Below are positions 18,560 through 26,191 of a DNA stretch of 64,000 nt, one piece after another. A program made the position numbers and the translations under genes. Numbering within the stretch: the first letter of the stretch is position 1; every line of letters starts with the position of its first letter. The notes beneath the pieces are model-generated. The model saw nothing but the letters and a program-made list of their open reading frames with translations, had not been told where the DNA came from and ran no database searches. The DNA comes from Paraburkholderia fungorum (lineage in GTDB: Bacteria; Pseudomonadota; Gammaproteobacteria; Burkholderiales; Burkholderiaceae), in NCBI RefSeq assembly GCF_902833645.1, contig NZ_CADFGE010000014.1:221132-285131 (forward strand), written 5' to 3'.

Positions 18560-19708
18560 ATGAAATTATTCGGCGGGGCGAGATCCGTAACGGCAGGCCG
18601 GGCCATCGAGCTGGATTTCGTGCGCGGCATTGCCATTATCATGGTGATGGGGTTTCACTTTCATGCCGTTCACACCGGTAATTTTCTGATTCAGATTATC
18701 GAGTACCCGCTGAAAAGCTTTGGGCGCGAAGGCGTCAATCTGTTCTTCACGCTGAGCGGTTTTCTGGTGGGCGGCCTGCTGCTTCGACAGTACGCCGAAA
18801 CAGGCAACGTCGACGCAAAGCGCTTTATCATCCGGCGGATTTTCCGCATCTGGCCCGCGTATTACGTGCTGATCGCCTTTCACGTGCTGGCCGGGCGCCA
18901 TCCGTGGAATACCTTCCTGGTCCAGAACCTGACCCACCTGCAGAACTATCTGGGCACCTCGATTACCCAGACCTGGAGCCTCGCGGTCGAAGAACACTTT
19001 TACCTCGTGCTGCCGGCGCTGCTGTTGCTGTTCGCGCGCTGGCGCCTGAGCGCATGGACGATTGTCGGCGTGCTCAGCGGAATCTGCGCGGTGGTGCTCA
19101 CCGCGCGCTGCTTCGCGGTGGCGGACGGCAACCTTGAGGCGGCATTCGCGTACACGCAATATCGCATCGACAGCTTGCTGGTCGGGGTGATTCTGTCGGC
19201 GATCTACTGGATGAAACCGGGCGTCTATCATCAGATCGCGAAGCGCAAGTGGCTGCTGGTCGCCTGCATCGCGGTGTTGTGTGCGTGGCTCGCTTTTGCG
19301 ACGCCACATCTCGCGCTCGACGAAAGCATTGGCTATACGATTCAGGCACTCGGGTTCGCCGCGCTGATCGTCTTCGTGCTGGAGTATTCGGGCTCGCTGC
19401 GTTCCTCGTGGGTGTATCGCGGGGTCGCCTGGATTGGGCTCTACTCGTACGGTATTTACCTGTGGCACTCGCTTGCGCTGGCCCCCGGCGACATCCTGAT
19501 TCGCAAGTTGACCGCCATGGGTCTGGCACCGAGCCTGATCTGGGTGGTGGCGCTCACGGCGCAGTTCGCCTTCGCGATTGCAATCGGCTATGTGACCACA
19601 CGCGCGATCGAGTACCCGTTCCTGTTGATGCGCAACGCGCTGTTTCCGGCCAAGCGCAACAGTTCGGTGCGTGAGGAAGTGCCGGTGGCCGGCGGGCAGT
19701 TGTCCTGA
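18560..19708 (+). CDS. Acyltransferase-3 (OafA/YrhL-like) membrane protein
   Basis: The 382-residue protein has about ten membrane segments and acyltransferase-3 signatures: ELDFVRGIAIIMVMGFHF at the N-terminus with the conserved His, FTLSGFLVGGLL, RRIFRIWPAYYV and TWSLAVEEHFYL. Enzymes of this family add acetyl or other acyl groups to sugars in the membrane or periplasm. ATG 18560 is preceded by GGGGAG; the longer frame from 18488 lacks a binding site. It is transcribed away from the polymerase-like gene. With the WcaF-like enzyme it suggests the polysaccharide is acylated at two places. Confidence 0.9.
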   Translation: MKLFGGARSVTAGRAIELDFVRGIAIIMVMGFHFHAVHTGNFLIQIIEYPLKSFGREGVNLFFTLSGFLVGGLLLRQYAETGNVDAKRFIIRRIFRIWPAYYVLIAFHVLAGRHPWNTFLVQNLTHLQNYLGTSITQTWSLAVEEHFYLVLPALLLLFARWRLSAWTIVGVLSGICAVVLTARCFAVADGNLEAAFAYTQYRIDSLLVGVILSAIYWMKPGVYHQIAKRKWLLVACIAVLCAWLAFATPHLALDESIGYTIQALGFAALIVFVLEYSGSLRSSWVYRGVAWIGLYSYGIYLWHSLALAPGDILIRKLTAMGLAPSLIWVVALTAQFAFAIAIGYVTTRAIEYPFLLMRNALFPAKRNSSVREEVPVAGGQLS

Positions 19709-19755
19709 CCTTCTGTGACCTTCAGTGACCCTCTGAGCCTTCCTGAGCCCTGCCC
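19706..19755. repeat. Five degenerate 10-bp tandem units
   Basis: TGACCTTCTG, TGACCTTCAG, TGACCCTCTG, AGCCTTCCTG and AGCCCTGCCC follow each other directly, starting in the acyltransferase stop codon and running into the gap before the convergent glycosyltransferase. The first three differ by one or two bases. Confidence 0.6.
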
Positions 19756-19785
19756 AGCCCGTGCGGCCGGTTCAGGGCTCGGGCC

Positions 19786-20976
19786 TCAGGCCATCTGCTG
19801 CAGCAAGGTCTGCTTGAACTGCCCGAGCGTGTGCCGCGACAGCAGGTCTTCGCCTGCTGCCGCTCCGGTGTGCGGCGCGTGCGGCCAGGACGTCATCGAT
19901 TCGGTAATCGCGCGGCCGATCGAGGCGGAACTGAGGTCGCTCAGAATCGGCCCCAGTTCGCAGCGCCGGCTGAACCAGCCGATCAGACCGTCTTCCGTTG
20001 CAATCACCGGCTTGCCGAAGCGATAGGCCTGCACCAGCACGCCGCTCATTCCGTAGTGACCCTTGTAGCCCAGCCAGACCGCGTCGCAGGCGGAGAACAG
20101 ATCGCGTTCGACGTCGTTGGCAATGAACGAATCGAGGACCAGCGGCGCGGGCTTGAGGCTGCGCACATGATTGCGCATGAAATGGCGCGTGCCCGCGTCC
20201 TGCTCGCCGGCGACGATCAGCGTGGGCGCATGGTCCATGCGGCTCAATGCGTGCACCAGTTCGTAGATGCCTTTGCGTTCGGTGATCGAGCCGTACACCA
20301 GCAGATAGCGCTGCTCAGGGTCGAGCCCGAGCCGCGCACGGGCCAGTACCGGGTTTTCCGCGTGCTCATCGGGAAACGGGTCCGCTACGTAGGCGATTGC
20401 CGCGCTGTTCTTCGCGGCGTGGTGTGCCGCCCACTCCGGCAGCGTCGGATCGATCGTCAACAGCGTGCGCAAGCCGGGACACTGGATCGCGCGTTTGAAA
20501 AGGAGCGCCTTGACCGCATTCACGAGCGGTCGGTCCGGCGACTTGATGCCGACCTTGTGATGATGGAAGGTCGAACGCATCGTGATGCCGATCCACGGTG
20601 TCTTGCGAAAAGGCGAGCCGAGAAACGGCAACCCGTAGAAGAAATAATCGGCGTAAGGCACGACCACCAGCCTGATCGGCTGGGCGTGGCTGACCACTCG
20701 GTGCACACGCTTGAAATAGCGGTGAAAGCGCGAATACTGGTTCGACTGGCGCAACAACCCGCGTGGCTCCTCCTCGGGGTCGACGAAGGCGATCTGCAGA
20801 TCCGCACGGTTCGCGGCGGCGATTTGCCTCGCGAGCCGATGATCCTCGTTGGCGGACTCGGTGGCGAGGATGCAGGGATAGCCGGCTTCCGTGCAGGCCT
20901 GCATGGTCCATTCGACATAGCGCCAGCGATGGCCCGTGAGGTTGGGTTCCACAATCAGGACGTAATCTTGTTCCAT
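19786..20976 (-). CDS. Glycosyltransferase, GT4-like
   Basis: 396 residues from ATG 20976. The N-terminus MEQDYVLIVEPNLTGHRWRY looks like the first strand of a GT-B fold, and the C-terminal half carries YLLVYGSITERKGIYELVHAL, PTLIVAGEQD and GMSGVLVQAYRFGKPVIATE, where the donor-site glutamate pattern is weaker than in standard GT4. The frame is open to 21126, but the 50 upstream residues look non-structural. No strong ribosome binding site is visible, so the start is uncertain. It lies inside the exopolysaccharide locus; the sugar is unknown. Confidence 0.8.
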   Translation of the reverse strand: MEQDYVLIVEPNLTGHRWRYVEWTMQACTEAGYPCILATESANEDHRLARQIAAANRADLQIAFVDPEEEPRGLLRQSNQYSRFHRYFKRVHRVVSHAQPIRLVVVPYADYFFYGLPFLGSPFRKTPWIGITMRSTFHHHKVGIKSPDRPLVNAVKALLFKRAIQCPGLRTLLTIDPTLPEWAAHHAAKNSAAIAYVADPFPDEHAENPVLARARLGLDPEQRYLLVYGSITERKGIYELVHALSRMDHAPTLIVAGEQDAGTRHFMRNHVRSLKPAPLVLDSFIANDVERDLFSACDAVWLGYKGHYGMSGVLVQAYRFGKPVIATEDGLIGWFSRRCELGPILSDLSSASIGRAITESMTSWPHAPHTGAAAGEDLLSRHTLGQFKQTLLQQMA

Positions 20977-21325
20977 CGATTCAGGGGTCTTCAGTGGTCG
21001 AATGCGTTGTGAAAAGCGCCTTCGCGACGGGTGCCCGGAGCGCGCCATTTGATCAACGTTAGCATCGACGACATGCGTGGCTCCGTCTATTTGACCCGTT
21101 CTGTGGGTCAACGTACCAGGGCGCAATGGCTTCGGCTGAACTGGCCTAGCAGATGGCGGTTGTCGCCGATTCTCTCGCGGTAAGGTCGTACATGGAATTC
21201 GATGAAAAACTCGCCGGCTTGCTGGCGCGACCTAACTATTTATGCGCCGGCGGCGTTTCGCAGCGATGCATTGAATCGCTGTGTGCGGCCGACTAAACGG
21301 CGCTCCGATTCGACGGAGATACAGC
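20977..21325. other. Intergenic region between divergent glycosyltransferase and flippase genes
   Basis: About 350 bases between divergent genes, so both promoters should lie here. I see a short inverted repeat GACCC-N7-GGGTC near 21091-21107 and no convincing -35/-10 pair, terminator or RNA gene. Short frames in it lack support. Confidence 0.4.
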
Positions 21326-22579
21326 TTGCGGGCGATCAGGCTTCCGGCGCTCTCGATAGCGGCCAGCTTCGGCGCGAGCGCGGCAACGTGGGTGTTGTTG
21401 CAGCAGTTTGCCGTGCGTGGACTTGTGGCAATCAAGTTTCTTGCAATTGGCCGGATGCTCGGGCCGGCGGCGATCGGCAGCGTGAGCGTGGCCTTGCTCG
21501 CGGTGGCGATTGCCGAGGCGCTTTCGGACACCGGTCTTGCGCAGGCGGTCATTCAAGGCGAGCATCCGCCGACGCGTTCGCAACTCGGCGCGGTGTGGAC
21601 CACGCTGACCGCGCGCGGCGTGCTCATCTCACTGCTGCTGGTGGCGCTCGCGCCCTTGTTGAGCAGTCAGTTTCATCTGAACGGTTCGCTGGTGCTGATC
21701 CAGTTGGCCGCGTTGCTGCCGCTGTTGCGCGGCCTGGCATCGCCCACGTACTACGTGGTGCAGCGCGAGCGGCGTTTCCAGCATATTGCCGGCGTCGAGA
21801 TTGCGGCGTCGTTTGTAGATTGTTCGGTCGGATTGGCACTGGCCTATTTCGGCGCCGGGGCGATTTCGGTGCTGATCGGACTGGTGGCGGGCGAAAGCCT
21901 GAAAAGCATCCTGACCTGGTCGACCATGAAACCGCGCCCGCCGATTCGCGCGGTATGGTCCGGCATCGGTCATTACGTGGGCTTCAGCCGCTGGATCTGG
22001 GCCAGCAGTGTGGTCAATCTGCTGCTGAACCAGTTCGATAAAGTGGTGGTTGGCAAACTGCTCGGCCCGGCACAACTCGGCGGCTACCAGATGTCGTCGC
22101 GGCTTGCGCAGATGCTGCTCGCCGACGCCGCGATCGCCATGTCGCAATACCTTTTCCCAACTTTTTCGGCACATCATCGCCGCAGTCCGCAGTCGGCCGC
22201 CCGGCTCATCAAGATCTATCTGTTCCTGATCGCGATCGGGCTGGCGGTCTTCGTCGAGGTGCTGAGGCTGGTCGCTGAACCGCTCTTCTCGCTGATCCTC
22301 GGCGCGGCCTGGCTGCCGGCGGTGCCGCTGTTCAGAATTCTGGTGATCAATATGGCGATCGGCGCGTTGATCGCCGTGCTGGTTGCGTATCTGCGCGCGG
22401 TGGGCGACGCGAAGGCGACGGTGCATGCGTCGCTGATTCAGGTGGTCGTGCTGCTGGTCAGCGTGCCGCCGGCGGTTCATTGGTGGGGCGTGACGGGCAT
22501 CGCCTGGTCCATGACCGCGGGCCTCGGCTGCGCTGCGGCATGGATGCTGTTCAGGACGCTGACTGCAAGGACGCCATGA
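21326..22579 (+). CDS. Wzx-type lipopolysaccharide/oligosaccharide flippase
   Basis: About 417 residues and twelve hydrophobic segments, with GRMLGPAAIGSVSVAL, an N-terminal motif of the polysaccharide transport (MOP/Wzx) family, and YYVVQRERRFQHIAGVEIAASF in the middle. It flips the undecaprenyl-linked repeat unit across the inner membrane for Wzy. I chose TTG 21326 because GGAG lies 7 bases upstream; GTG 21281 is the longer alternative with no binding site. It ends in an ATGA overlap with the next glycosyltransferase, so the two are translationally coupled. Confidence 0.88.
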   Translation: MRAIRLPALSIAASFGASAATWVLLQQFAVRGLVAIKFLAIGRMLGPAAIGSVSVALLAVAIAEALSDTGLAQAVIQGEHPPTRSQLGAVWTTLTARGVLISLLLVALAPLLSSQFHLNGSLVLIQLAALLPLLRGLASPTYYVVQRERRFQHIAGVEIAASFVDCSVGLALAYFGAGAISVLIGLVAGESLKSILTWSTMKPRPPIRAVWSGIGHYVGFSRWIWASSVVNLLLNQFDKVVVGKLLGPAQLGGYQMSSRLAQMLLADAAIAMSQYLFPTFSAHHRRSPQSAARLIKIYLFLIAIGLAVFVEVLRLVAEPLFSLILGAAWLPAVPLFRILVINMAIGALIAVLVAYLRAVGDAKATVHASLIQVVVLLVSVPPAVHWWGVTGIAWSMTAGLGCAAAWMLFRTLTARTP

Positions 22580-23661
22580 TGCGCGTGTTACATCTGGTTC
22601 TCGCGCCGCGTCTGTCCGGCGCCGAAGTTCTCGCGAAGGATCTCGCGATCGATCAGAGCGCCGAGGGTATGGCGGTCTGTATGGCTTCGCTGTTGCCCGC
22701 GCATGCCGAATTCGTGCCTTTACAGGAAGAGTTGCAGGAGCACGGCGTGCAATGCTGGTTTCCGGCGCGGCGCAATCGCATCGCCGGCAAGCTATGGACG
22801 CTGTTTCTCGCGGTGCGGCGGTTTCGCCCCGATGTGATTTTCGCGCATGCCACGATTCCGTCGTTTTATGCGCGTGCGTTACCGCTGCGCGTGCCGGTCG
22901 TCTACGTCATGCATTCGGCGACTAACGACTTCGAGCGGCCGCTGTTCCGGCGCGTCGAGCACATTCTGTCGGGACGCGCACGCGTGGTGATCGGTGTGTC
23001 CCAGCAAGGCGTGACCGACTACGTGCAGGCCATCGGGCCACATCCGTCGATGACCGTGGTGCCCAACGGCGTCGACCTCGGCCGCTTCGCGTTCACCGAC
23101 GGCGCCGGGCGTAGCGGCCGGGCGCCTCAGGTCGTGCAGATCGGGCGCTATGCATCGGTGAAAAATCAACTCCTGACGGTGCGCGCGTTTGGTCAGGTGG
23201 TCGAGCGCGTGGCCGACGCGCGCCTGGTGCTGTACGGCGTCGTCGAGGATCCGGAGTATCAGCGCGCGGTTATCCAACAGGTGGAGGCGTTGGGGCTAAC
23301 TGGCCGCGTCGTGGTGGCCGGCCCGCGTACCGACGTGGCGAGCGTGTTGTCGGAGTCGAACGTGTTCGTCATGCCGTCGCGTTCCGAGGGGCATAGCGTG
23401 GCGTTTCTCGAAGCGCTGGCCTCGGGGATCCCGATCGTCGCGAGCAAGATTCCGTCGTTTGCATTCGCAAGCGGATTTGCCGGTGTGCAACTGGTCGATA
23501 CGGACAATGTGCCGTGCTATGCGGATGCCGTGGTCGTGGCCTTGGGGCAGGCGCGAGCGCAACGCTCGCTTACCGGTCTGACGCTCAGGGATACCGCGGC
23601 CCGCTATCGGGCGATCGCGCAGCAGGTCAGCCGGCATCATCTGGCGGTGTCGGTTCGCTAG
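22576..23661 (+). CDS. Glycosyltransferase family 4
   Basis: 361 residues. The start MMRVLHLVLAPRLSGAEVLA and the donor half (VVQIGRYASVKNQLLTVRAF, ADARLVLYGVVED, MPSRSEGHSVAFLEALASGIPIVAS with EX7E) identify a GT4 enzyme. The ATG overlaps the flippase stop. It is the last plus-strand gene of the exopolysaccharide locus; a short AT-poor gap separates it from the convergent minus-strand block. Donor and linkage are unknown. Confidence 0.88.
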   Translation: MMRVLHLVLAPRLSGAEVLAKDLAIDQSAEGMAVCMASLLPAHAEFVPLQEELQEHGVQCWFPARRNRIAGKLWTLFLAVRRFRPDVIFAHATIPSFYARALPLRVPVVYVMHSATNDFERPLFRRVEHILSGRARVVIGVSQQGVTDYVQAIGPHPSMTVVPNGVDLGRFAFTDGAGRSGRAPQVVQIGRYASVKNQLLTVRAFGQVVERVADARLVLYGVVEDPEYQRAVIQQVEALGLTGRVVVAGPRTDVASVLSESNVFVMPSRSEGHSVAFLEALASGIPIVASKIPSFAFASGFAGVQLVDTDNVPCYADAVVVALGQARAQRSLTGLTLRDTAARYRAIAQQVSRHHLAVSVR

Positions 23662-23728
23662 CGGGCTCGAAAACGCTAAAGCCCGCGTCGCGCGCATGGC
23701 AGGCGATGGCCGCCGTGGCACATCACAG

Positions 23729-24775
23729 TCAGTGATGGCTGATGATGGGGGTGCGGTCTTCGGGCGCCGGCGTCTCCTGCGCGGGAGACGTCGGCGGCAT
23801 TGCGCTCGCCAGTTCGGATTCGCGCATCGCAACCGAGGCGAGATTCTGTGCTTCCTTGCTGCTCGAATCGAGCAGCAGCGCGTTAGCGGCGTTGTGCCAG
23901 GCGCATCCCCACCGTGCGATATAGCCGCAGCCGCGCGCCAGGCTCAGCAGCGCGTCGCGTTGCTGCTCACGTTGGACGAGCGTGGTGCGAATGCTCAGCG
24001 CGTCGCGATTGTCCGGCTGTGCGGCGATGGCCGCCGCGAGCCTCGCCTTGGTCGCGGCCAGATTGTTTTGCTGCAGATTGGCGCGGGCGGCTCTGAGCTG
24101 CCTCGAGACATCCACGCGAGGCTTGTCCGGCGGGCTGCCGGGATTGTGCTTCGCAGCCGGCGATGCGACCGCCACGACACGACGTGCAGCCGGCGCTGCT
24201 GTAGCTGCAGCCGTAGCCGGTTGCGCACCAGGTGGGGAACGGACAGGCGCGGCGCGCGCAGCGAGTGCGGCCGATGCCGGCTGCTGCGCGGCGGACCGCG
24301 GCGCGGACCGCTGGGCGAGAACAAGCGCTCCGGCCGGCGGCTTGCCGTTCTGGCCGGTCACTTTGCCGGATACCGCGATTGGGGGACTGATTTCCCCGTC
24401 GTTGGTGTGAATGAAACCCAGATACACAGCGGACGTCACCACCATCAATGACGCGCCCATCACAAGAGGGCGGCGCAGTTTCTGGGCGACCGGTACGGCA
24501 ACTTGCGATTCTTCGGCGACATCGTACGGATTGACCAGTGCGCGCGAGGAAGTCCGCCAGATCTTGCGTACCGGCAACTGTGGCCCGAACAGCGCGTCGC
24601 TATCGGCCAGCTGCATTTTAAGGGGAGCTGGCGTCGCGGAGGGCCTGCCCAGCGAGTCGAGCGGACGCGCATTGCACGAAGGACAGGGCGTAAAGCGGTC
24701 GGCTAGCAGCGCACCGCAGTGCCTGCATCGGGGGGAATCGTGCTCATCGGAGGTAATGTCGCTAAGCATTGCCAT
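23729..24775 (-). CDS. Membrane-anchored zinc-ribbon protein of unknown function
   Basis: 348 residues from ATG 24775 (an in-frame TTG at 24793 is possible). The N-terminus has a zinc ribbon, CRHCG...CPSCN, with four cysteines, then a cytoplasmic stretch, one membrane segment (PLVMGASLMVVTSAVYLGFI), a short beta-like part (SGKVTGQNGKPPAGALVLA), a long Ala/Pro-rich linker and a helical, TPR-like C-terminal domain (QLRAARANLQQNNLAATKARLAAAI) with the motif GCGYIARWGCAWHNA. No catalytic motif is seen. It is last in the minus-strand block that encodes the copper oxidase, but may be transcribed separately. Confidence 0.6.
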   Translation of the reverse strand: MAMLSDITSDEHDSPRCRHCGALLADRFTPCPSCNARPLDSLGRPSATPAPLKMQLADSDALFGPQLPVRKIWRTSSRALVNPYDVAEESQVAVPVAQKLRRPLVMGASLMVVTSAVYLGFIHTNDGEISPPIAVSGKVTGQNGKPPAGALVLAQRSAPRSAAQQPASAALAARAAPVRSPPGAQPATAAATAAPAARRVVAVASPAAKHNPGSPPDKPRVDVSRQLRAARANLQQNNLAATKARLAAAIAAQPDNRDALSIRTTLVQREQQRDALLSLARGCGYIARWGCAWHNAANALLLDSSSKEAQNLASVAMRESELASAMPPTSPAQETPAPEDRTPIISHH

Positions 24776-24858
24776 GTCGAAAACGGGCGCCAAATGCCAG
24801 CGCCGGCATCAAAAAAGTACACCGTACGGCAACGAGGCCTGCTGGCGGACTCGCGGGG

Positions 24859-25467
24859 TTACTGTGCGACGACATACCCTCGCGCCTGCATGCATGCGCT
24901 ATACACGGCCCAATACCGGGTCATCGGCGGCTCGGGCGCGGGCAGCGGCGGCAGCTTCACGCTGGACGCCGCTGCGCTCTCCGAAGCGCCGCCGGCTACT
25001 GTTTCCGAAGCGCCGTTGCCTGCGACCGCCGCCGAAGCCGCCGCGGTGGTTGCCGCTGCCGATGCCGCAGTGGTTGCCGTTGCCGCTGCCGACGCGGCGG
25101 GTGCGCTCGCGGACTTCATCGCTGCGGCGTTGTTTGCGGTGGTCGCCGTGGCTCCGCTTGCGGCCGGTGCGGCGGCAGGCATGCTGGCGCCAAACGGGGC
25201 TGCCGAAAAGCTGCTGGGAGGAATAGGGGGCCGCGACGGCGCGCCGGTCGACGAAGTCCTGGTCGCAACAGGTTGACGCGGTGGCAACTGCGATTCGTGG
25301 GCGATGTTGACCTTGGACTCTCTGTTCGCCTGGGCATAACACATCGCCGTGTCGACGCTGCGCTGGTAGGCGCTTTGGCTTCGGATTGGATAGGTGAGCG
25401 GCTGCCATGCGAAAGCAGCACTGCTAAACACCCAGATTAACAACGCTATATATGTTTTGAATTCCAT
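24859..25467 (-). CDS. Exported Ala-rich low-complexity protein of unknown function
   Basis: 202 residues with a signal peptide (FKTYIALLIWVFSSAAFA), a short conserved-looking part (YPIRSQSAYQRSVDTAMCYAQANRESKVNIA) and a long Ala/Thr/Ser-rich middle, ending in PPLPAPEPPMTRYWAVYSACMQARGYVVAQ. Two pairs of features, DTAMCYAQ and YSACMQARGY, resemble each other and may form a disulphide. GGGAG lies 8 bases before ATG 25467; the frame stays open to 25728 but the upstream part is Arg-rich and lacks a signal. It lies between the cytochrome and the zinc-ribbon gene. Role unknown. Confidence 0.55.
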   Translation of the reverse strand: MEFKTYIALLIWVFSSAAFAWQPLTYPIRSQSAYQRSVDTAMCYAQANRESKVNIAHESQLPPRQPVATRTSSTGAPSRPPIPPSSFSAAPFGASMPAAAPAASGATATTANNAAAMKSASAPAASAAATATTAASAAATTAAASAAVAGNGASETVAGGASESAAASSVKLPPLPAPEPPMTRYWAVYSACMQARGYVVAQ

Positions 25468-25735
25468 CGCAGTCGCTCCCGCAGCGATGTTTCGCCGTTC
25501 GCCGGCAATGGCGCTTCGCGGTACGTTCTCGTAGGTGCTGACTCTGTCGCTGAACGGCGGCGCACTGCCGCGAAGGCTTCTTGCTTCAGCGTAACACCGC
25601 GCATTGCTTTCGGAGTGCTTCGCATAGCGCGTGAAAACGCCATCCTGCAGTCGAATCACGACATCCCGAACCAAAGCGGCGAGAAATAGTGCAGAGGGCC
25701 AGGGGAAATACCTGGTTTTCCGGTTCATAGGCTAC

Positions 25736-26191
25736 CTAACGATTTGTGATGAAACGCCAGAGCGCCGTGCACTCGGCATCGGAGACCTGATAGTGAGGCA
25801 TCGACTTGCGCAGCACGACGCCGGCCGGATCGACCCCCTCCTTGAGCGCGTGGCAGAAGCTCGCGAGGTCGTAATGGCTGGGCGGGCCGCCTCGCCGGCT
25901 TGTCGCGTCAAGCAGATAGTCGCGCGTCAGCGGTGGCGCGAAGGCTCCCGCCGGATCGGTTTGGGCATGGCAGTTGATGCATCGGGTTGTCGAGGCGGGC
26001 AGCGTGCGATCGTCGCCGCGCAGTTGCGCCGCGAGCGCATGCTGCCCATTGAAGATCGCGCATCCCAGGTCGTCGGCCTCGCACGGCTCAGCGGCATGAG
26101 CCACCTGGGTTGCGTTGACAAGCAACGCCGCCGCGGCCAGTACGAGGCCGATCGACACGCGTGCCGCCGGGCGTCGGGACGGCGACGCCAT
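25736..26191 (-). CDS. Periplasmic c-type cytochrome, single haem
   Basis: 151 residues with a signal peptide (IGLVLAAAALLVNATQVAHA), one haem-attachment motif CINCH (71-75) and a probable axial Met at SMPHY (Met131), as in class I cytochromes c. Extra cysteines at 37, 44, 113 and 141 may form disulphides. The ATG overlaps the stop of the copper radical oxidase by one base (TAATG), so the two are translationally coupled. That coupling suggests the cytochrome takes electrons from, or activates, the oxidase. Confidence 0.85.
   Translation of the reverse strand: MASPSRRPAARVSIGLVLAAAALLVNATQVAHAAEPCEADDLGCAIFNGQHALAAQLRGDDRTLPASTTRCINCHAQTDPAGAFAPPLTRDYLLDATSRRGGPPSHYDLASFCHALKEGVDPAGVVLRKSMPHYQVSDAECTALWRFITNR

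Noticed and set aside
24719..25276. A plus-strand Ala/Val-rich frame of 185 codons
   Set aside because: Opposite the exported protein at 24859-25467, which has a signal peptide and a good binding site; the plus frame is a by-product of its Ala/Thr repeats.
24900..25300. A repeat array or CRISPR in the GCC/GCT-rich stretch
   Set aside because: The periodicity is that of Ala codons inside a low-complexity protein; there are no spacers or conserved direct repeats.
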